In this document: piece after piece, positions 58,911 to 64,000 of the stretch | Layout of the letters: every line of letters starts with the position of its first letter | Numbering within the stretch: position 1 is the stretch's first letter | Assembly: GCA_013368315.1 (NCBI GenBank) | Contig: JAACJM010000129.1 | Span: 173,173 to 237,172 of the forward strand | DNA from: Tetrapyrgos nigripes | Lineage: Eukaryota; Basidiomycota; Agaricomycetes; Agaricales; Campanellaceae | DNA length: 64,000 nt | Direction of reading: 5' to 3' | Notes under the pieces: model-generated | Seen by the model: the letters and a program-made list of their open reading frames with translations, nothing else | The model's database searches: none | What the model was told of the DNA's origin: nothing | Translations under genes and position numbers: made by a program

Positions 58911-59062
58911 AGTACTGTACGGTACTGGTACCGTACAACGGATACGGTCCTGTACCGTATGGAACTTTTTGATCACAAAAATATGGGGTTGTACGGGTTC
59001 AGCCCGTATATGACCGTCTTCTTTACGACCGTATTACGGGTTTGTACGGTGTACGGGTCGGT
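58911..59062. repeat. Cluster of GTACGG/CCGTAC words
   Basis: Within about 150 bp the words GTACGG, CCGTAC, GTACTG and their palindromic combinations (for example ggtactggtaccgtac) occur more than ten times. The cluster lies in gene-poor DNA. Related words occur at 2761-2790 and 59374-59528. Confidence 0.6.
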
Positions 59063-59373
59063 CAAGCCTCGGTGACAAGTTTTCCTTCAACCTTTGACCG
59101 TTTCGCCCAGTTTTGGTCATTTTATTGTACATAAAGTACTTGGTACACTGTAAAACCCAAGCCCGGAGAGCATCTTCATGCAAATTCGGATGAAAAAAGG
59201 TCTTAACGTGATATTGTTTAGATGTCAATGAGCTACAAAGTCAAGTGAAAAGTTTCAGACAGCTACCCTAACGTGCACAACCTCAAAATCTGTCCTCCAG
59301 CACAATCCTAAGCTCTCAAGGACAGTACAAAGCCGCTAAAAGGTAAGCCTTCTGTATTATTTCACTCAGCCAC

Positions 59374-59528
59374 ACCAGTACGAACCGTATCCAGTAATAC
59401 TGCTGTACCCGTACCCGTCCAGTATCATACAGGCTTCAAAATGAACCAGTACGATTACTGGTATGGGTATGCCGTACCAGTACTGAGCCTGCAAAATTTA
59501 CAGGTGTACCAGTATTACTGGACGGTGC
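59374..59528. repeat. Second GTAC-rich cluster with inverted CCAGTAATACTG words
   Basis: The segment starts near accagtacgaaccgtatccag and ends near gtaccagtattactggacgg. The ends are partly inverted copies (TCCAGTAATACTG against CAGTATTACTGGA). This gives a possible stem of about 13 bp around a 110-bp interior and could be a small non-autonomous element. Confidence 0.45.
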
Positions 59529-60286
59529 AAACCCCTAATTACGAGGCCGAATGAAATGAGGTGTCAGTTCCAATGCCAAAGGGTGAGAAGGTGTACCCAT
59601 TTTCCCGTATTTCTCAACGATCTTCAGGTTCAAACCAAGAAAATTCAAAGCTAGTCATTGAGCTTGATTGTGAACGTACTTCCAAGTACATGCACACACG
59701 ATTCCGAAGCATGAAGAGAACATAGTGGCAAAAGTGTAGAGTTTATCAAGAGGTTATACTCGCCTTGCGATTGTATGAATTGCTTGAACGGACGATACTG
59801 GCTCGTACCGTGAGTACTTACTACTTACAATTTATGAGTCGTTGACAGTAAACTGACTTCAAGTTCTAGTGCATGATTGCCATGAATTTGAGTACATTGT
59901 GAGAACTGTCATAATTCCAGGTAGTTTGGACCAAGGAGTGAAGGAAGGACATGACAACTAAACTGAGTAAAGTGGGCGGGCAGGGGGGCGCAAGGGGGAG
60001 GCAAAAAAAAAATTAAGGATATAGGCCGGAAAAATTTTTAAGGCCTCGGACGCCTGGACCAACCAACCACCTCGTGTGAATATCTCTATATAAGGGAATT
60101 ATTTGTAATAATTTGTAATCCTTAGCCGCGTCATCCAGTTATGACGATCGCTTCGACCCTCCCACTACCGTCGAGCGCGTTTCTCGCTTGTACAAGCCTC
60201 GCATTCCCATCTGTTAGAGGGATATCCAAGGCCTACACAATCCATATGGTACTAGGTCATATCAATGTGTCAGTATCGTAGTAGAA
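59529..60286. other. Gene-free accessory DNA
   Basis: No gene recognised. It has an A-rich run with a near-palindrome at about 60024-60046 (GGCC, AAAAATTTTT core, GGCC). Confidence 0.4.
60030..60043. repeat. Left copy of direct repeat AAAAATTTTTAAGG
   Basis: Exact 14-nt match to 60687-60700, in the same orientation; both are followed within about 25 bp by GGACCA. The two copies flank the small zinc-finger gene. Confidence 0.5.
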
Positions 60287-60552
60287 CTACTGTAAGTGCA
60301 AAAGTTTCTTCGTCTTCTCAGTCTCAATCCTCCTTTTCCCATCCTTCTGACATGTAGCACTTCGCCAGTGTCGGTTGACAAAATTTTGTATACCAGCCGT
60401 CCCAACTTGTATTTCTTTTGCACAGTCCGGACAGGTGACTCTTCCATTGATGACCTGTATGCTCTCGAGCTCCTGGAAGGTATGGCATTAGGTATGGCAT
60501 TAGAATGTATACAATAGATAGCATATGTATTCACCGGTGGAAGCTTCGACAT
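60287..60552 (-). CDS. Tiny CCHC zinc-finger protein
   Basis: Two exons (60535-60552, 60287-60472) with a clean GTGAAT donor and CTTCCAG acceptor give 67 aa, starting MSKLPPELESIQVINGRV. Residues 20-47 form a single finger: Cys20, Cys23, then QVGTAGIQNFVNRHW with His41, and Cys47. This resembles the short BED/C2H2-like CCHC modules common in Agaricomycete genomes, often beside or inside transposons. The tail (KDGKRRIETEKTKKLL) is basic and helical. A GT overlapping the stop (CAG TAG) would allow further splicing, so the protein may be longer. The unspliced frame from the same ATG is a shadow. The role is unknown; DNA or RNA binding is inferred. Confidence 0.55.
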
Positions 60553-61291
60553 GTTTTCGGAACTGTTTGACGTGGCAGCAAGTATGTATATTAACCGAGT
60601 CCCGCTCTCAGGTGTATTACTTGTCCTAAAACTACCTTAAAATGTACCAAAAATGACACCAAAACGCTAAAAATTTTCCCATATAAAAAAATTTTTAAGG
60701 GGATTTTGGTCCGAACCACGGACCAGCCCTATATCACTCGGCTAATTTTTGCGGCCCCCTTGGGGGGCGTGATTGTAGTCACAAAATGTGCTGATGTTTG
60801 GCTCACAACCGGAGAGCCCGCCACAGGCCCGATGCCGGCGGCAGCCACAGAAGCAAAAGCTAATCGAGTGTTAGCAATCGACTAATCTCTGTCTGCTCCA
60901 CGTCCGCTCGTCTGCTCTGCCTTGCTCCGCGGTGTTCACTAGTTTGATTATTTATGCATGATTTGTCTCATTTACGTTCCTTTCGACCAAAAATTTACCT
61001 TTCCTCGGCCTAATTGTTACTGTTAAATCACCCCCCCTTTATCATACCACCCCTACCTGCTGGATATCTGGTGTTGTTGTATCTTGTATCTTACCTAGTA
61101 TCTTGTCTGCTTGAGCTTTTGTCTCACCCTGCATCAGTTAATGCAAAATAAAAGGATTGACTTTGGATTGACCTGTAGATTTCGGCTGGACTGCCAGTTT
61201 GAGGAAAGTTGTTTCTCTGAGCTGGGGTACATAAGACTTCAAACAAAGATACTCAGTTCTTCACAAGTTCTCTTTGAAGGGAATAACATTA
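60553..61291. other. Gene-free DNA between zinc-finger gene and SHG1-domain gene
   Basis: This 739-bp stretch contains the right direct repeat (60687-60700) and a C-run near 61029. No gene, RNA or promoter element was recognised. Confidence 0.4.
60687..60700. repeat. Right copy of direct repeat AAAAATTTTTAAGG
   Basis: Matches 60030-60043 exactly. Followed by a GGTCCGAACCACGGACC inverted repeat around 60708-60724 (arms GGTCCG and CGGACC). Confidence 0.5.
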
Positions 61292-62441
61292 TCACCCCTT
61301 TATTACGTCCATAGGACTATCGAATTCAGTTTTAACGGGAACAGGGGGAAGAGAACTGCTACTACTAGGCATGGTAATGATACCCATACTCGCTTCTTCA
61401 CCTTCTATTGCGGATTGAGAAGAGGAAGAAGCAGAAGCGGGGAAACCAGAATGCGAGACGATAGACGCTTGCACAGGAGGAGGCGCAACACTGGGAAAAT
61501 GGGACGGTTTAGTATCTGGTTCTGGAAGCATTGGGATTCGTGTCGAGTCAGAGGCGTGAGCACTCTCGGATTTGGGAATATCAGGCACATGAAGATTCTG
61601 CTCGCCGGTATTATAAACAGGAGCAGAAGTGCTTGCAGTTGGATTAATGGGACTAATTGCCGCAGATTCGCTGCCAGAGTGTGTCGAAGAGGAAGATGAT
61701 GGGTTGTTGACGGGGAGTGTCGGTGTAGGTATGGGTGAAGTTTTCACTTTCACTTCGACAGTGTCCTTCGCTGTCTCGACATTATGTGTGTCTTTGCCTA
61801 GAAAGGGGTTTAGAAGACTAGTCAAGGTGTTAAGCAGGTCACGAACCCGTAACCGACTCGTCTACTTCTTGCACAGTTTGAGTTATCGCTGACTTAGCAT
61901 CCTGAATGCTTTCCACAATCTCTCCCCGGTCCTTGCGTAATATCTTGAGTGCAGACGAACGGATACCGTCGAGGAAAATAGAGTCAGAGAACATTTGCAT
62001 ATCAGCGACAGCTCTCTCTACCACCGGAAACCTCGAAAAGCATGCGTTAGACGAAGTGAAAAAGGGAACCTGTTATGCATGGTGTACCGTTTTATGTCCT
62101 GCACAAGATCATCCCGAAGCTTGAGTTTCTTGTCCTTCTCGAGATACAAGGCATCTATTTCCGCAGCGCGTTTTGTCCTAATGGTTTCTCGACCGATATC
62201 CTCTAGTTTCCTCTTAAAACTAGGAAGACCTTCCTTCAAGATTCGGCCTTCAGCGCAACGACATTGACCAACCGAGGAGAAACTTACACCCTTCTGAAAT
62301 TCGGCCAATAACTCCCGTCTCAGTCTATCAAATTCGCCCGATTTTTTGAATCTGGTAAGAAGAGAGTTAGAGGGATTTTGAAGGCGGTAAAAAAAACAGG
62401 CATTACTCTTCAACCAACTGGTTGGGATTGGAGATGGGCAT
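61292..62441 (-). CDS. COMPASS component SHG1/BOD1-domain protein
   Basis: Five exons (62407-62441, 62290-62351, 62070-62247, 61847-62031, 61292-61797) give 321 aa. The N-terminus reads MPISNPNQLVEEFKKSGEFD then RLRRELLAEFQKG, the hallmark of the SHG1 domain, followed by a long helical basic segment (TKRAAEIDALYLEKDKKLK) and RFPVVERAVADMQMFSDSIF. The last 170 residues are Ser/Pro/Thr-rich and probably disordered, ending SPMDVIKG. Shg1 is a small subunit of the Set1/COMPASS histone H3K4 methyltransferase; the animal relative BOD1 has roles at kinetochores and with SET1B. The start codon is 106 bp from the divergent UROD start. Confidence 0.8.
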
Positions 62442-62547
62442 TTTGACCCATAAAGGTCAGTTGCAAAAGAGATAATATTAGATTAGATTATGTACACGTC
62501 GGCTAAGCGCTGAGCAGACGCGTTTCTCCTCTTCCTCTACTTCCACC
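62442..62547. promoter_or_regulatory. 106-bp bidirectional promoter between SHG1-domain gene and UROD
   Basis: Two divergent start codons lie 106 bp apart. The side next to the UROD start is pyrimidine-rich (62521-62547). No TATA box was seen. Confidence 0.5.
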
Positions 62548-63794
62548 ATGGCTGACTTCCCACCGCTCAAAAATGATCTTCTTTTACGTGCAGCTCGAGG
62601 TATGACACTGTTTTGGACATCTATACAAGTACCAATCATCTACCAGGCGAAGACACGGAGCGTGCACCCGTCTGGATCATGCGACAAGCAGGACGTTATT
62701 TACCAGGTCGGTTCCTTCTCTTGATAAAGTTTGAAATCGTCAACATCTGTCTTCAGAATTCAGAAAAGTACGGGAGGACCATGGGTTCTTTGAAATTTGC
62801 CAGACCCCCGAGCTTGCTACTGAAATCACTGCCCAACCGATCCGACGGTATTCTGGCCTGATCGATGCGTCTATCATTTTCAGTGACATCTTGGTTGTTC
62901 CTCAGGCCATGGGCATGGAAGTCCTGATGAACCCAGGACCCCAGTTCCCAGATCCGCTCAACACTCCGGAGGACGTGCAAAAACTGAAGACAGTCGTTGA
63001 CGTGAATAAGGAACTTGGATATGTTTTCGAGGCCCTCACCATGACGAGGAAGGAGTTGAAAGGAGAGGTACCTCTGATTGGTTCTGCGGTGCTCCTTGGA
63101 CACTGTTCTCGTACATGATTGAAGGGGGTGGAACGAAAACTTTCCAAAAGTGCAAAACCTGGATCTTCAAATACCCCGAAGAGTCAAAAGAATTGCTCGG
63201 ACGTATAGCGGAAGTCTGTGTTGATTTCCTCGTTGGTCAAGTGAAAGCTGGTGCTCAGGTCCGTCTGTTCTTTTGCTTCTTCGTCCTACTTCTGAACTTC
63301 AAATCCATGTTTTACAGCTCCTGCAAGTATTCGACTCCTGGGCAGGTGAACTATCATCTCACGACTTTCAGGAGTTCTCTTTCCCCACTCTCCACTATAT
63401 CTCCCAACACGTCCGTGAACGTCTCAAAGCTAATAACCTTCCTATCGTGCCTATGACGTTGTTCGCGAAGGGTGCCAACACCTCTCTCTCCTTCCTGGCA
63501 CAAAACTCTGGATACGACGTCCTCGGTCTAGATTGGTGTATCGATCCGGCGGAAGCACGTCGTATTGTCGGCGACAAAGTTGCATTGCAGGGAAATATGG
63601 ACCCGATGCTACTGTACGCTGGGAAACCGGCTATTGAGAGTGCTGTGAAGAGAATGTGTGAAGGTTTCCACACAGGTAAAGGTGGTTGGATTGCAAACTT
63701 AGGACATGGGATTACGCCTGGTGTTGACCCGGATGATGTCCGATGGTTCTTTGAATGCGTGCACAAGTATTCGGCGAAGAAACAGGCATTGTAG
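62548..63794 (+). CDS. HEM12: Uroporphyrinogen decarboxylase, with apparent one-base frameshift
   Basis: Four exons (62548-62599, 62647-62706, 62757-63258, 63318-63794) cover a complete UROD of about 363 aa. Signature 1 is [16 protein letters not shown] near residue 26. Other landmarks are [41 protein letters not shown] and [11 protein letters not shown], ending [16 protein letters not shown]. The enzyme makes coproporphyrinogen III in cytosolic haem synthesis. At 63080-63084 the reading changes frame: the conserved PLIG is in one frame and [16 protein letters not shown] in the next, because GGTTC stands where GGTTTC would be expected. Exon 3 is therefore 502 nt where 503 would keep phase. 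No intron fits the site. Since the gene is essential and otherwise perfect, a sequencing error is the simplest explanation. Confidence 0.9.
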
Positions 63795-63892
63795 ACGAAT
63801 TGTAGAGGATAGATAAAAACAAGTAACCGTCGGAAAGAGAACTAAATGTTTTGTAGACCTTATTGGAATATATATTCATACAATCACGTAGA

Positions 63893-64000
63893 TTAATCAC
63901 GGAGATGAATGTAGCTCTGCAGTCCTCGATCTATCCTATCCCTGTAAGAGACGGATTCAGCTCGGTACTTGACCCGAAAAGAGTACGTACGAAATGCGAT
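63893..64000 (-). CDS. 3' end of a gene running off the window
   Basis: On the minus strand, a GTACGT donor next to 63991 and a CTTACAG acceptor next to 63941 flank a 49-bp intron. The last exon (63893-63941) reads DRIDRGLQSYIHLRD then a stop. The first exon is cut by the window edge. Too little remains to name it. It is convergent with UROD, 98 bp between stops. Confidence 0.4.
   Translation of the reverse strand: MAFRTYSFRVKYRAESVSYRDRIDRGLQSYIHLRD

Noticed and set aside
58631..59228. Small frames in the GTAC-rich region
   Set aside because: They cross repeat DNA, have no splice context and resemble nothing known to me.
61274..61699. A 141-codon Arg-rich plus-strand frame
   Set aside because: It is antisense to the last exon of the SHG1-domain gene, whose five-exon chain is in phase throughout.

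Overview
The window is nuclear DNA of a filamentous basidiomycete, most likely an Agaricomycete. The genes are small and tightly packed on both strands. Almost every coding region is cut by many 45-60 bp GT-AG introns, with occasional GC-AG introns and exons as short as 8 nt. Fungal-only families are present: RTA1, a Kre9/Knh1-like GPI protein, FEX, a Zn2Cys6 regulator and VID27. The one large mobile element is a Tad-like LINE with an RNase H domain. No bacterial-type operon, CRISPR array, rRNA or convincing tRNA was seen. All exon chains below were assembled by eye from splice signals, reading phase and family resemblance; no RNA evidence was available.

Layout. 1.0-6.7 kb is a run of minus-strand genes: a TVP38/TMEM64 membrane protein, ribosomal protein eL36, casein kinase 2 beta with a long acidic tail, and the fluoride exporter FEX. 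7.5-16 kb holds a DUF7704-type membrane protein (+), VID27 (-), two very small unknown genes (+), an RTA1-type seven-helix protein (+), a probable RNase P/MRP zinc-ribbon subunit (-) and a BTB/T1-domain protein (+). 16.5-25 kb is minus strand: an SSD1/Dis3L2-like RNB protein that keeps its catalytic aspartates, NAD-isocitrate dehydrogenase IDH2 and the ESCRT-III subunit VPS24. 25-48 kb is dense housekeeping: Kre9-like GPI protein, Zn2Cys6 regulator, MED17, RPL5, RBM42-like RRM protein, RAD7, CTNNBL1, UTP15, TCTP, gamma-tubulin complex GCP3/Spc98, protein disulfide isomerase and a WIP/verprolin. 48-60 kb is accessory DNA: a truncated host gene, a LINE of about 8.5 kb with a 45-nt poly(A) tail, and repeat-rich DNA with GTACGG words. 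60-64 kb holds a tiny CCHC zinc-finger gene, a COMPASS SHG1-domain protein, uroporphyrinogen decarboxylase with an apparent one-base frameshift, and the edge of another gene.

How the genes relate. Many encode RNA and ribosome functions (eL36, RPL5, UTP15, the RNase P/MRP candidate, CTNNBL1, RBM42, SSD1), but they are not co-oriented, so this is proximity rather than an operon. Several divergent pairs have start codons only 68-172 bp apart and probably share promoters. One convergent pair, CTNNBL1 and UTP15, has 9 bp between stop codons. No clear new multi-gene system was found. The best leads are the LINE insertion and its uneven decay, the matching introns in the two thioredoxin domains of PDI, the UROD frameshift, the tiny zinc-finger gene beside short repeats, and the GTACGG repeat family.
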